A DNA stretch of 64,000 nucleotides from Scandinavium sp036409475 (GCF_036409475.1 NZ_JAYRCK010000003.1:1-64000), one strand, 5' to 3'; positions 43,800 through 53,388 are shown, counted from the stretch's first letter. Translations and numbers: made by a program. The notes: a model not told the origin generated them from the letters alone.

Positions 43800-44917
43800 T
43801 TATAGCTAAAATTAATCACCGCAGTAGCATTGGCATTACCCGATGTCACAACAGGCAACGTTTGATAATAGGCCGCCGAAATCGAGAGTTTATTATCAAG
43901 CGCACTCATGCCGTTGTTCCAGACCACGGTTGATTGCTCGACATTCCAGTTCCGGTTAGCGTCCGGGGTTAGCGCTAGCGCAGTATTCAGCGGCGTGGCA
44001 TCGCTGGAATAATAAGGCACACCATCAACCTTCAGCGCTGTTTTCAACAGCACGCCCACTCCTTTTGCCGTGCTGGCGTCCGTTGGCGCATTCAGACGAA
44101 TAGCATTTGAACCCGGCTGATCGGGGTCTGACTGCGCGGCAAGGGTCATCGTCATTTTTGTCCCTGCTACGCAGTCGAAGGTTAATTCGCGGGAGTCGGA
44201 GTATGGCGTGGTGTAACCCACATGAGTAAACTCCCCAAGCTGCCTCTCACCCAGCGCCAGTAGCAGCGAAGAGGTATTCACATTGCAGCCGGGCGTACGC
44301 AAGTTGACCTGAACATCGTTGGAACTGTAGAGATCGGCGATAAATGCAATCTCGCTATTTCCTCCCATTCGTGGGCCAATAACATAACGCGCCAGCCGCC
44401 CGCTGACACCAAGAGGAGCATTGGTAGGCGCAATACCTGTCGCCACAAGCGTTAACCTTATTTCAAGATTGCTAAAATAGCCATTGGTATAAAAAAGGGT
44501 GTTAGTCGAAGATCCCCACGTCCAGGCGGCAGTGTCAGAATAGTTATACGTCGTGTAAAAGCGGTCAGAAGGTACAAAATCATTGCTGGCGGGTTTCATT
44601 TCTATTTTTAATGCCACTCCGGGGTTATTGGTTTGAAACACTCCATCGTCTGTCGTATTTTGCCGTGTTGTACCAAGATAGTTTCCGGCATAGTTAGTGC
44701 CCCGGCAATACAACGTAATCCCAATATTAGTTGAAAACTCCGAGCTCCATAAAACAGTCCCTTTGGGTACTGTTGTGGCATCGAGAGTAAAGGATGAGGG
44801 TAAATTTAGAGTGACGTTTTTGACATCCCCCCAGTAATAACAATCGTCGTAAGCGAACGCTGCCTGGATATGAAAACCAGAGAATACCAAAGCCATCAGA
44901 ATAAGGAGCCTGGACAT
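43796..44917 (-). CDS. Fimbrial tip adhesin, two-domain, 373 aa
   Basis: Last gene of a chaperone-usher cluster. A signal peptide (LLILMALVFSGFHIQAAFA) is followed by an N-terminal receptor-binding-type domain (about residues 23-200) and a C-terminal pilin domain starting near PGCNVNTSSLLLALGERQLG, whose end AVINFSYN fits the donor-strand pattern. The length, about twice that of the other subunits, and the position after a minor subunit identify it as the tip adhesin. The receptor cannot be told. The N-terminal half has no similarity I recognise. Confidence 0.82.
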   Translation of the reverse strand: MSRLLILMALVFSGFHIQAAFAYDDCYYWGDVKNVTLNLPSSFTLDATTVPKGTVLWSSEFSTNIGITLYCRGTNYAGNYLGTTRQNTTDDGVFQTNNPGVALKIEMKPASNDFVPSDRFYTTYNYSDTAAWTWGSSTNTLFYTNGYFSNLEIRLTLVATGIAPTNAPLGVSGRLARYVIGPRMGGNSEIAFIADLYSSNDVQVNLRTPGCNVNTSSLLLALGERQLGEFTHVGYTTPYSDSRELTFDCVAGTKMTMTLAAQSDPDQPGSNAIRLNAPTDASTAKGVGVLLKTALKVDGVPYYSSDATPLNTALALTPDANRNWNVEQSTVVWNNGMSALDNKLSISAAYYQTLPVVTSGNANATAVINFSYN

Positions 44918-44937
44918 ACAATTTACTCACATAATTT

Positions 44938-45516
44938 TTATTGATAGGAAACGTTCATGGTCACGGTAGCCGAAAACTTGCCCGGTGTTGCCAGCCCATG
45001 CATGGTGTACATTCGGGCATAAAAGTTAAGCACCGCCGTTTGATTGACCACGTCCAGCTGCACGGACTTGTATTCATCTCCAGGGCCAATGGATTGGGTT
45101 CCTCCCTGGGCCGGCTTGTAAAAGAGCTGTAAGCCGACATCGCTTGTCGCGTCTTCGCCCGTGAGATTGTTCGCAAACAGCAAGCTTTCAAATCCACTGT
45201 CAGCAACCGGCTGGCCCATAAACGTAATGCCCACCTGATTCGTTCCCATCGGGCAGTTAATAAACTCAATATTCACCGACTTGGTTTGCGTATTCCCACC
45301 GGGTCCTGCCCGGTTCAGATCGGAGGCAAGATATAAGCCAAGATTAAAAGCATTGGGCGGCCAGATCACCGTACAAGGTGATGCTTTTATCGAACCTGTC
45401 ACCTCTACCTGAACGCTGTCTTCTGTGTTATACGCCCAGCTTGTACTGGATATCATCAACATAAAACCGGGAAGGCATTTGAGCAGTGAGACTACTTTCA
45501 TCGGGATCCCCATCAT
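44938..45516 (-). CDS. Minor fimbrial subunit (adaptor), about 192 aa
   Basis: Pilin-fold protein with signal peptide (VVSLLKCLPGFMLMISSTSWA), paired cysteines (SPCTVIWPP and FINCPMG) and the C-terminal KFSATVTMNVSYQ typical of type 1-like subunits. I place the start at 45516 just after the usher stop; an ATG at 45501 with a GGGGA site is an alternative giving 187 aa. The frame extends further upstream into the usher gene but without pilin sequence. Probably joins rod and tip. Confidence 0.82.
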   Translation of the reverse strand: MMGIPMKVVSLLKCLPGFMLMISSTSWAYNTEDSVQVEVTGSIKASPCTVIWPPNAFNLGLYLASDLNRAGPGGNTQTKSVNIEFINCPMGTNQVGITFMGQPVADSGFESLLFANNLTGEDATSDVGLQLFYKPAQGGTQSIGPGDEYKSVQLDVVNQTAVLNFYARMYTMHGLATPGKFSATVTMNVSYQ

Positions 45517-45527
45517 TATTTCGCCTG

Positions 45528-48077
45528 CTAGTGACAAATAGCCTGGAATATTTCGATGCCTGACGCTGATGGCACCGAAGGGATTGTAAAGTCGAAAATG
45601 CAGCGTTGGTCTGCACCATTTCCCCATTGCACTTCTCTCTGCCCTTTATTTTCCAGCCCCGTGAGATACACCACGCCTTCATCGCCCACCAGCGCGGAAT
45701 TCACTCTGTTTTTATCTTCGGCATTGTTTTCCACCATCGCACCAAAGGGCACAAAGCTCTTATCCGGCCTCATGAGCGTGATCAGCGCGCGATATCCCAC
45801 CGAGGTTTGATACTCCGCTTTCACCACCGCTCCACGCGTAGGGATGACGGTTTTGTTGGTATCCACGAGTTCGATATTTCCGTCCTCAAGAGATTCCGTA
45901 TTTAAGCTGACGTTATTTTTCCGGTAAGGCGTAGCATAAGGCAGCACAGCGTAACCCAGGTTGTTGGTTCGCACGCCAGCCTGGTTGTTAACGGGTACGT
46001 TCGCCACATCAGGCGCTTTGACCAGCACGGCGGTATCGATAATCGGTTGAGACAGCGTTATCCCTTCATCATGAATCACCATCCCACCCTGCAAGCCATA
46101 GCTTAACCGGTCGGCATTGGGGTCATGGCTGAGGCCCGCCGACACGTTGCCATAACGGGCGTTGTAGTTTGCTGAGACGTTACTGTTGTATTGCCGCCCA
46201 TCGCCCTGATAGCCCATCTGCACATTCCACTGCAAACTGTCATCCTGCAACGCATTTCCGGACATATTCACATTCTGCACAGGCGCTGACGACCCGCCGC
46301 CCGACATCGAGTAAGACACCGATACCGGCGTGGAAAACAGAGAAAACGGCACGCTGAACGAGAGTGCGATTTGCCGATCGTTGCTGTTGTTGTTCTCACT
46401 GTCGCTGTCCCCGGTGTTTTTGCGATAGGAATAATTCACGTTGTAGTTCACGCTATGCCAGCTATTGCTATAGCCCAGGCTTACCGAACTCATTTTACTC
46501 TGCGCCCAGTACTGCTCCTGCACCAGGCTCAACGACAGCGCCCCCAAAAAAGTCTCTTGCGATAACGTCAGATCGGTACGGCTGCGGGTTCGCCCATTGT
46601 CACTGTCCCCATCCTCGCTGGTGTAATGGGTCATGGCTTCCTGGAGGGTGTAATACCCGTCAGTCGAATAGCGGTAGCCGGAAATCAGCACATTAGTACC
46701 GGTATTGAGAAAATTTTTGCTGTAACGCATGCGCACCGAATGCCCTTTTTGACTCTGGCGCTGGCTCGTTTGCGGCTGTGAGATTTGTGCATGGGACTGA
46801 GTAACATCCACCGAAACGGCGCCGATGACGCCCATGTTCCAGCCAATCCCCAGTGCCGCAGCCGAATAAACATCGGAGGCCACCTGCACGCCACCGTACA
46901 GCGTGATGTCGTGCGGAAGGCCATACATCAGCGAACCCTGCGCAAATTCGGTGTCGCTTTCATCGTCATGGCTGGCGTTAAAACGCGTCTTGCCGACGGT
47001 GGAGCTGTATTTCAGATGTCCCGCCCGCTGCATGACCGGTAAGGAGGCAAAAGGCACAATAATGTGCTGCTCACTGCCGTCACTTTCCGCCACGACCAGT
47101 TCTAAATCGCCAGAGCCGCCAGTCGGGAAAATATCATTGATTTGAAAGGCACCCGGCGCGACGGTTGTTTGATAAATGGTGTAGCCGTTTTGTTTTACCG
47201 ACACGGTCGCATTGGTTCTGGCAATCCCGTTTAATACAGGAGCAAACCCCTTCTCGCTGTCAGTCAGCATCTCTTCACTGCTGGCAAGCTGAGCGCCAGT
47301 AAATGCCACACTATCAAACACGTCTGAAGGCGTATTGCTGTCACCCAGTACAAGCTGGCTTTTTAGCGCCCGAATATCGCGGCTCAGGTAGTTGTAAACT
47401 GATTCCCAGGCGCTTTTTCCGTCGCTGTCCCGGTTCCAGGTTGAATAATTGCGATAACGCCATGGGCCAATATTGAAACCGGGACGCAGGTTAAGATATT
47501 GAGAGTTCTGCTTTCCCTCCTGGCTTCGTGACGCCGTCTGGCTACCCGCCAGCGAGTAATTCATCAAAAAAGTCGTGATCCCATCGTCCCATTTGTCCGT
47601 CGGCACATAGCCTCGGCTCTGCGTATCCATCGCAATTTGCGGGATGCTCAGGTTCAGCTTCTGATGGTTAAAGTCAAACGTGACCTGTGCCTGAGGAATA
47701 GCAGTAAGATCCACGCATTTTTCGTCTCCTTTCAATAAATCAGGATACTCATTGGTTTTAATAGCCCAGTCTTTTAGCTGTTGTAACGATAAACAAGGGG
47801 CAAGTTTAGCTGTTTTATCATGAGTGAAAGAAATATCTTTAACGTCTATATTTTCGTTATTCACAAAAACGTCAACATGATAAACACCAGGTTCCTGGTT
47901 ACCATCCTCAAAATGGCTTAAATCTGTAACGCTGGTATTTGATGTATCTAATAACGCAGGATTAAAATACTCATCTGCATAGACTCTATTTATTGCCATC
48001 ATCAACCCGCAGAAAATAGTCCCTGACAGCAAGCTATCACGAATTATAAATCGCCGTGAGATGATGTTTTTTTTCAT
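45528..48077 (-). CDS. Fimbrial outer-membrane usher, 849 aa
   Basis: Pore and assembly platform for the fimbria. After a signal peptide ending near VYADEYFNPALLD (the FNPALL opening is characteristic) comes the N-terminal chaperone-binding domain, then a 24-strand barrel interrupted by a plug domain, and C-terminal domains ending with a cysteine pair (QRCIFDF...FQAICH). Length is normal for the family. Preceded by the chaperone gene with a 40-base gap. Confidence 0.93.
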   Translation of the reverse strand: MKKNIISRRFIIRDSLLSGTIFCGLMMAINRVYADEYFNPALLDTSNTSVTDLSHFEDGNQEPGVYHVDVFVNNENIDVKDISFTHDKTAKLAPCLSLQQLKDWAIKTNEYPDLLKGDEKCVDLTAIPQAQVTFDFNHQKLNLSIPQIAMDTQSRGYVPTDKWDDGITTFLMNYSLAGSQTASRSQEGKQNSQYLNLRPGFNIGPWRYRNYSTWNRDSDGKSAWESVYNYLSRDIRALKSQLVLGDSNTPSDVFDSVAFTGAQLASSEEMLTDSEKGFAPVLNGIARTNATVSVKQNGYTIYQTTVAPGAFQINDIFPTGGSGDLELVVAESDGSEQHIIVPFASLPVMQRAGHLKYSSTVGKTRFNASHDDESDTEFAQGSLMYGLPHDITLYGGVQVASDVYSAAALGIGWNMGVIGAVSVDVTQSHAQISQPQTSQRQSQKGHSVRMRYSKNFLNTGTNVLISGYRYSTDGYYTLQEAMTHYTSEDGDSDNGRTRSRTDLTLSQETFLGALSLSLVQEQYWAQSKMSSVSLGYSNSWHSVNYNVNYSYRKNTGDSDSENNNSNDRQIALSFSVPFSLFSTPVSVSYSMSGGGSSAPVQNVNMSGNALQDDSLQWNVQMGYQGDGRQYNSNVSANYNARYGNVSAGLSHDPNADRLSYGLQGGMVIHDEGITLSQPIIDTAVLVKAPDVANVPVNNQAGVRTNNLGYAVLPYATPYRKNNVSLNTESLEDGNIELVDTNKTVIPTRGAVVKAEYQTSVGYRALITLMRPDKSFVPFGAMVENNAEDKNRVNSALVGDEGVVYLTGLENKGQREVQWGNGADQRCIFDFTIPSVPSASGIEIFQAICH

Positions 48078-48117
48078 GGTAATCGCTTACTGTTATAGTC
48101 CCTTACTGACCGGGAAA

Positions 48118-48807
48118 TTACAATACTGAACGGTGCACAGCTCCTTGCGTGCCAAAATCGTTAATCACACTCCATTCAATTTTTGAGCCTGAAGCAGGAT
48201 TTTTACCCGCTAGCGAAAATGATGCTGATGACATCGGAGGAACATAAGTAAATGCAGGAAGCATTTTCCCGGCGACTTTTATCTCAAAAAAATTCATGAA
48301 ATGCGGGGAAGAATTTGTCACTTTTAACTGATGATTTTCCACACGCCAGCGCAATTTTCCGGCAAAGTCTTCAGGTTTGCTTTTTAAGGCTGCAGGTCGA
48401 TAAATCAGTTTTACACGTGAGTTAATAGCCAGTTGCAGAGAGTGTGTCGGCACACTGCCTTTTTCCACCGCGGTAATGCCTTTCACATTCAGCCAGTACA
48501 TCGACTCTTTATTTTCAGGCAATGCCGAACCGGAACGCACAATGCGCAACACATTGCGTTCACCAGGATTCAGTCGAAAGAGTGGCGGCGTGATAATCAG
48601 CGCTTTTTTATCGGGCGAACCGGTCTCCACCGCCGACACCCACGTTTGCACTAAATTAGCGCTGCTGTCTTTATTTTCGACGGAAATAGAGGTTTCTTTT
48701 TTATTGCCGTCGAAAACAACGCGTGTTCCGCCAACAACAACACTCGCTTCGACGCTGAGCGAAAGAAAAAACCCGCACAGTGCGAGGACTGATAATTTTA
48801 ATTCCAT
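48118..48807 (-). CDS. Periplasmic fimbrial chaperone, 229 aa
   Basis: PapD-like two-domain immunoglobulin-fold chaperone that caps subunits by donor-strand complementation. Signal peptide LSVLALCGFFLSLSVEA, then GGTRVVFDGNKKETSISVEN, the conserved FRLNPGERNVLRIVRSG with the G1-strand lysine/arginine site, and NSRVKLIYRPAAL. Start chosen at 48807 (MELKLSV), which leaves a normal signal peptide; the upstream open frame to 48882 is not convincing. Confidence 0.92.
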   Translation of the reverse strand: MELKLSVLALCGFFLSLSVEASVVVGGTRVVFDGNKKETSISVENKDSSANLVQTWVSAVETGSPDKKALIITPPLFRLNPGERNVLRIVRSGSALPENKESMYWLNVKGITAVEKGSVPTHSLQLAINSRVKLIYRPAALKSKPEDFAGKLRWRVENHQLKVTNSSPHFMNFFEIKVAGKMLPAFTYVPPMSSASFSLAGKNPASGSKIEWSVINDFGTQGAVHRSVL

Positions 48808-48929
48808 GGTATTTCTCGAGGATGACTTATTCAATAAACTCACATCACCAGTCGAATCCAATGGGAAGTGTCCAGGAGACAAACCGCTATTACAAATAAT
48901 AACGGCCGTCCCCTGGAAACAAACCAGAA

Positions 48930-49478
48930 TTATTGATAATCGATGGTGAAATTAACCGGAACGCTAATAGTACCATCGGTTCCGGCGGTGGTTACGCCCG
49001 TCGAATAAAGACGTGCAGAAAAAGGCAGCGTGGCCGTTCCGGCACCATCGTTAAATTCAGCCCCTTTGACGGTGACAATTTTTTGTCCACTGACGACAGG
49101 CTGTTTATCCTGATCGAGGATTTGCACCCCAATATTGGTTGCACCTGTCGATACGGTGTTCATGAAGACCTGTCGGCCTGCATCAAAATCGCCCGATGCC
49201 GAAAAGGTGATGTTGGCATGGGTCATACCCGCCGGGCAACCGCTCAGACTAATGACGATATCAGAGGCTAACGATGAACTGTCAGCCGTACCAAACTGAC
49301 TTAAGGGGTAAGTGCCAAAGTTAACGGTATTCTGGCTTCCTGCATCAATTTTGCAGGAGGTCGCGCTCAGCACCCCGTTAAAGGTGATGATGCCGTCATT
49401 GTCACCCGCTATAGCCTGCGTGAAGGCTAAAAGCTGGCTTATCACTACGCCAGCAATCATACTTCTGGTAAGTTTCAT
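48930..49478 (-). CDS. Major fimbrial subunit (type 1-like pilin), 182 aa
   Basis: Signal peptide (SMIAGVVISQLLAFTQAIA) then DGIITFNGVLSATSCKIDAG, the N-terminal extension and first cysteine; second cysteine in SLSGCPAG; C-terminal VPVNFTIDYQ. These fit the FimA/SfmA-like fold with donor-strand N-terminus and penultimate tyrosine. Start chosen at 49478 with a GGGGCAG site; an ATG at 49502 would lengthen the signal peptide by eight. First structural gene of the cluster, so probably the most abundant subunit. Confidence 0.9.
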   Translation of the reverse strand: MKLTRSMIAGVVISQLLAFTQAIAGDNDGIITFNGVLSATSCKIDAGSQNTVNFGTYPLSQFGTADSSSLASDIVISLSGCPAGMTHANITFSASGDFDAGRQVFMNTVSTGATNIGVQILDQDKQPVVSGQKIVTVKGAEFNDGAGTATLPFSARLYSTGVTTAGTDGTISVPVNFTIDYQ

Positions 49479-49534
49479 TTTACTGCCCCTATTGTGTTTC
49501 ACTTAACGTTGACTCCATCAACGCATTATTGCCC

Positions 49535-50125
49535 TTACCTGAATACGCCCTCATTTCGACGCATCCCGGCAGAACATTCGATATTTCGATAGACATTGGC
49601 ATAAATCAGGACGGACTGAGCCGTGAGATGATTTAATCCCAATTTCTGCAAGGCGTGTTTTTTATGCAAAGAAACGGCCTTATCGCAAATTTGCAAGCGG
49701 GTCGCTATCTGGTATGCATTCCATCCACCTGAAAACAGCGTCAGAATGTCGGTCTCTCTTTTCGAGAGCAAAGGAGCATATCTGGCGTTCTCTTTATTTT
49801 TCTTCCCCGATAATATTCTGAGCAATACATTGGCGGAAATCTTTTTTGAGATAATTTTACAGTCACAATAAAAATTAACCCTTGCTGGCATGTCCACATT
49901 CACGAAGATAACGACCCGCGAACGAAAACCCAGCATTTTCCGTAGCCAGTTTTTGAGTACCTCAGTTTCTTCGATGGCAACAAAAACAATATCATCTTCC
50001 GTTAATAGTAATCTGTATCGTTCAATAACATTGGATTCTATAACGCAGATCTCTTTGTTTTTAGCCGAAAAAATATGGTACAAGCCGGATGAAAAAAATC
50101 GATCGTCTGAAAGGATATAGATCAT
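49535..50125 (-). CDS. LuxR-type regulator of the fimbrial cluster, 196 aa
   Basis: The C-terminal helix-turn-helix of the LuxR/FixJ type occupies about residues 118-175 (LSKRETDILTLFSGGWNAYQIATRL). The N-terminal 110 residues look like a receiver-shaped or sensing domain but lack a clear phospho-acceptor pocket. Lies 57 bases upstream of the pilin gene on the same strand, the arrangement of fimbrial activators such as FimZ/FimW- or MrkI-like proteins. Regulation of the fimbria is inferred from location. Base composition is lower in GC than the backbone. Confidence 0.85.
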   Translation of the reverse strand: MIYILSDDRFFSSGLYHIFSAKNKEICVIESNVIERYRLLLTEDDIVFVAIEETEVLKNWLRKMLGFRSRVVIFVNVDMPARVNFYCDCKIISKKISANVLLRILSGKKNKENARYAPLLSKRETDILTLFSGGWNAYQIATRLQICDKAVSLHKKHALQKLGLNHLTAQSVLIYANVYRNIECSAGMRRNEGVFR

Positions 50126-50556
50126 AGTTAGCCATCCATTTCTGTGTGTTCATTATCTCACTGCGCGCGAGTCATGCTTCTCTGCCGCCTTCGTGCAGTG
50201 AGGAAAGTCCTTTTTGTCATATGCCCTCATTCCGACCAGACAAATCTTATGAATGCATCACCAAAAAGAATAGCTGAATTATTTTAATAAGATTCTTTGG
50301 GGAAGATGCAACTTAGGTTTCTCACTAAAGCATGCGCAGCGACTGTCTCTCAGCGAGATTGCGCAGACGATAAAAAAAATTAACCATAAATATCAATGAG
50401 ATGATCATGAATAAAAACATGATCAGGCGCAAAGATCCCGGCCTTTTCGCATTGATAAAAATAATATCTCATCTAGTATTCATTGCGGTATGCTATTATT
50501 AAATCGTGAAATTCACAGTCTTACCCTTCAGAAAAAGTGAGAAATGAGTCTGGACA
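50126..50556. other. AT-rich spacer between two divergent regulator genes
   Basis: 431 bases holding the promoters of the LuxR-type gene (minus) and the CadC-like gene (plus). Visible structure: gatcatg...catgatc inverted arms near 50410-50435 and several A/T tracts (50270-50290, 50370-50400) suited to H-NS. No gene seen. Confidence 0.6.
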
Positions 50557-51399
50557 ATGCCTAGTCGTTACCTTCTGAATTCCAGCATTCTATTTGAGGC
50601 AGAAAAGAACCGGCTCTCGACGCCAAGTGCTGGACAGGCGCCTGTTATGCTGAATCAACCCGCCAGCCGCTGCCTGGAACTGCTGATCAAAAACCATCCA
50701 GAGGTGGTTAAACAACGCGACTTTTTCGATTACGTCTGGGGTGAGTTTGGGCAAAACGTCCCAAACAACACGCTTTATCAAAATATTTCGTTGTTGCGTA
50801 AGGGCCTTAAAGCCTTTGGCCATGAATTTGACAATGCCGTCATTACCCTTCCCCGGCAGGGATTTAAGCTAAACCCGGCAATTCATATCACTGATGCTGA
50901 TATAAAAGAGGACATGGATGTTGCGCTCAATGACCCCTTATCAGCAGATAAGAACGAAAAATCGGTGGAAATAGACGAGGAAACTTTGATATATGAGTCT
51001 CTCGACTCGCTAATTCCTCCTGACCTCCCACAATCGAAAAAAAAAGTCACCACACTTTTCGTCTTATTTTCTCTTCTGTTAAGTATGGCATTAGGAGGCA
51101 TTATCGGGGTGATTGCTGAAAGCACCACACTTGAATCACCTCCTTTTGACATGAGTTATTTGTCGCAGACATTAAAACTTGATGGTTGCACGTTGTATGA
51201 ATTAAAAGGTTCAGAATTTATATTGACCAATGAAGATATTATTCATTGGGGAATTCAATGCCACACCTCGCCGTACCTTTATTTGATGCAGTATAAATAC
51301 AGCGCATTAGCCAACATTCTTAACTGCAAATCCCCATTATCGCGGACCACAACGCCAGACTGCGTCAACTACTTCATCGTCGGCAGGGCCAGACCATGA
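50557..51399 (+). CDS. CadC/MarT-like membrane-anchored transcriptional regulator, 280 aa
   Basis: An N-terminal OmpR/PhoB-type winged helix (about residues 5-105; NTLYQNISLLRKGLKAFG and TLPRQGFKL are typical of the CadC/ToxR class) is joined by an acidic linker to one membrane segment (about 164-187) and a small periplasmic domain with four cysteines. Such proteins sense the periplasm and bind DNA directly from the membrane. Size and partner gene fit Salmonella MarT, which activates a surface protein gene. Its 4-base overlap with the next gene mirrors marT-fidL. Confidence 0.83.
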   Translation: MPSRYLLNSSILFEAEKNRLSTPSAGQAPVMLNQPASRCLELLIKNHPEVVKQRDFFDYVWGEFGQNVPNNTLYQNISLLRKGLKAFGHEFDNAVITLPRQGFKLNPAIHITDADIKEDMDVALNDPLSADKNEKSVEIDEETLIYESLDSLIPPDLPQSKKKVTTLFVLFSLLLSMALGGIIGVIAESTTLESPPFDMSYLSQTLKLDGCTLYELKGSEFILTNEDIIHWGIQCHTSPYLYLMQYKYSALANILNCKSPLSRTTTPDCVNYFIVGRARP

Positions 51400-51875
51400 A
51401 TAAGACACTGCTGGCAGTGATACTGATGTGTTGTGTGATATGCAGTGCCGTACTGAGTTTTTCGCTCGTTCGTGAACATAAAATCACGCATATGCGCTGC
51501 ACCACCTACAACACAGTGGTTATCGGTTCACAGATCAGTTCGTTGCGCTTTGATATCGTCGCCGACGGTGATAGCGGCATCACGAATATTGACGGCTTCT
51601 ACATGAACGACAGCGGTGTGCGTATCCCGGTCCGCGCCGCGCACGCGTTTGACATGAAACATAGTGGGAATACCTATACTTTTTCGCATAAAACGCTGAG
51701 CACGCTTGCCGGTAACGAAGCCACGTCAGAACAGATTAAACGCGTTCTCCCTGAGTACATGACCAAACAAGGTGCAGCCATTAAGCTGACCCGCTATCAG
51801 CAAGGGAAACGCGGTTATATTCTCAGTACAGGTTCGATGGTTGCGTATTGCAAGCAACCGAATGAAGGCCGATAA
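51396..51875 (+). CDS. FidL-like inner-membrane protein, 159 aa
   Basis: One N-terminal membrane segment (about residues 4-24), then a periplasmic domain with two cysteines (HMRCTTYN and VAYCKQP near the C-terminus). This matches the size and layout of FidL, the small protein encoded with MarT in Salmonella. Its ATG overlaps the upstream regulator stop. By analogy with ToxR-ToxS it may modulate the periplasmic domain of the regulator; this is inference. Confidence 0.75.
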   Translation: MNKTLLAVILMCCVICSAVLSFSLVREHKITHMRCTTYNTVVIGSQISSLRFDIVADGDSGITNIDGFYMNDSGVRIPVRAAHAFDMKHSGNTYTFSHKTLSTLAGNEATSEQIKRVLPEYMTKQGAAIKLTRYQQGKRGYILSTGSMVAYCKQPNEGR

Positions 51876-51913
51876 ACCCCGATATGTGCAGCCGTGAGTG
51901 CCAGGTGAAGTGG

Positions 51914-51942
51914 TTTACTCTTGCGCCCTGCGGCGCTACAAT
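51914..51942 (+). promoter_or_regulatory. Probable trhP promoter
   Basis: -35 TTTACT and -10 TACAAT separated by 17 bases, about 80 bases upstream of trhP. A GC-rich hairpin (gggggactcccccc, about 51960-51973) lies in the resulting leader. Confidence 0.55.
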
Positions 51943-52023
51943 TCCCGCCCTTAAAGTAGGGGGACTCCCCCCATCGCCTTACCCTGTGAGGCGAGTCTGA
52001 CCTGTCATCAGAACGAGAAAATC

Positions 52024-53388
52024 ATGTTTAAACCGGAACTCCTCTCCCCGGCGGGAACGCTGAAAAATATGCGTTACGCTTTCGCCTATGGTGCCGATGC
52101 GGTCTACGCTGGGCAACCGCGTTATTCCCTGCGTGTGCGCAATAATGAATTCAACCACGAGAATTTGCAGCTCGGTATCAACGAAGCGCATGCCTTAGAC
52201 AAAAAATTCTACGTGGTGGTGAACATCGCGCCGCATAACGCGAAGCTGAAAACCTTCATTCGCGATCTGCAGCCTGTTGTGGATATGGGGCCGGATGCGC
52301 TGATCATGTCCGACCCGGGCCTGATTATGCTGGTGCGTGAGCATTTCCCGCAGATGGATATCCATCTTTCCGTACAAGCTAACGCCGTTAACTGGGCCAC
52401 GGTGAAGTTCTGGCAGCAAATGGGCCTGACCCGCGTGATCCTCTCCCGCGAACTGTCGCTGGAAGAAATCGAAGAAATTCGCGCTCAGGTACCGGAAATG
52501 GAAATCGAGATTTTCGTTCATGGCGCACTGTGCATGGCCTATTCCGGCCGCTGCCTGCTTTCCGGTTATATCAACAAGCGTGACCCGAATCAGGGCACCT
52601 GCACCAACGCTTGCCGCTGGGAATATAACGTCCAGGAAGGCAAAGAGGATGATGTGGGTAACATCGTCCACAAACACGAACCTATTCCCGTGCAGAATAT
52701 CGAGCCAACGCTGGGTGAAGGCACCCCGACCGACAGCGTGTTTATGATTGAAGAGGCCCAGCGTCCGGGCGAGTACATGACCGCCTTTGAAGACGAACAT
52801 GGCACCTACATCATGAACTCCAAAGACCTTCGCGCCATCGCACACGTTGAACGTCTGACGCAGATGGGCGTGCACTCGCTGAAAATTGAAGGCCGCACCA
52901 AATCCTATTACTACTGCGCCCGTACCGCGCAGGTTTACCGCAAAGCGATCGACGATGCAGCTGCTGGAAAACCGTTTGATACCACGCTGCTGGAAACCCT
53001 CGAAGGGCTGGCGCATCGCGGTTACACCGAAGGCTTCCTGCGTCGTCACACCCACGAAAGCTATCAGAATTACGAGCATGGTTATTCTGTTTCCGAGCGC
53101 CAGCAGTTTGTCGGTGATTTCACCGGTGAGCGCAAAGGTAATCTGGCCGCCGTCGCGGTGAAGAACAAATTCCTGAAAGGCGACAGCCTGGAATTGATGA
53201 CCCCACAGGGCAACGTCAACTTCGTGCTGGAGCACATGGAAAACAGCAAAGGCCAGCCAACCGACGTCGCCCCGGGCGATGGCCACACGGTGTGGATCCC
53301 GGTGCCGGAAGACATTAGCCTGGATTACGCGCTGCTGATGCGCAATTTCGTCGGCGAGCAAACCACCGTCAATCCACACGGTAAGTAG
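52024..53388 (+). CDS. trhP: tRNA hydroxylation protein TrhP (YegQ), peptidase U32 family, 454 aa
   Basis: Needed for formation of 5-hydroxyuridine at tRNA position 34, the first step to cmo5U, in parallel with TrhO. The U32 signature EIFVHGALCMAYSGRCLLSGY (residues about 160-180) and further cysteines in GTCTNACRWEY support an iron-sulphur-containing member of this family. Almost identical in length to E. coli YegQ (453). Stands alone with its own promoter and is followed by cyaR. Confidence 0.95.
   Translation: MFKPELLSPAGTLKNMRYAFAYGADAVYAGQPRYSLRVRNNEFNHENLQLGINEAHALDKKFYVVVNIAPHNAKLKTFIRDLQPVVDMGPDALIMSDPGLIMLVREHFPQMDIHLSVQANAVNWATVKFWQQMGLTRVILSRELSLEEIEEIRAQVPEMEIEIFVHGALCMAYSGRCLLSGYINKRDPNQGTCTNACRWEYNVQEGKEDDVGNIVHKHEPIPVQNIEPTLGEGTPTDSVFMIEEAQRPGEYMTAFEDEHGTYIMNSKDLRAIAHVERLTQMGVHSLKIEGRTKSYYYCARTAQVYRKAIDDAAAGKPFDTTLLETLEGLAHRGYTEGFLRRHTHESYQNYEHGYSVSERQQFVGDFTGERKGNLAAVAVKNKFLKGDSLELMTPQGNVNFVLEHMENSKGQPTDVAPGDGHTVWIPVPEDISLDYALLMRNFVGEQTTVNPHGK

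Noticed and set aside
49548..50237. Similar 15-base strings (cgccctcatttcgac, tgccctcattccgac) on either side of the LuxR-type gene as a possible duplication or invertible-element border
   Set aside because: They are short, differ at two positions, are direct rather than inverted, and nothing nearby resembles a recombinase gene.
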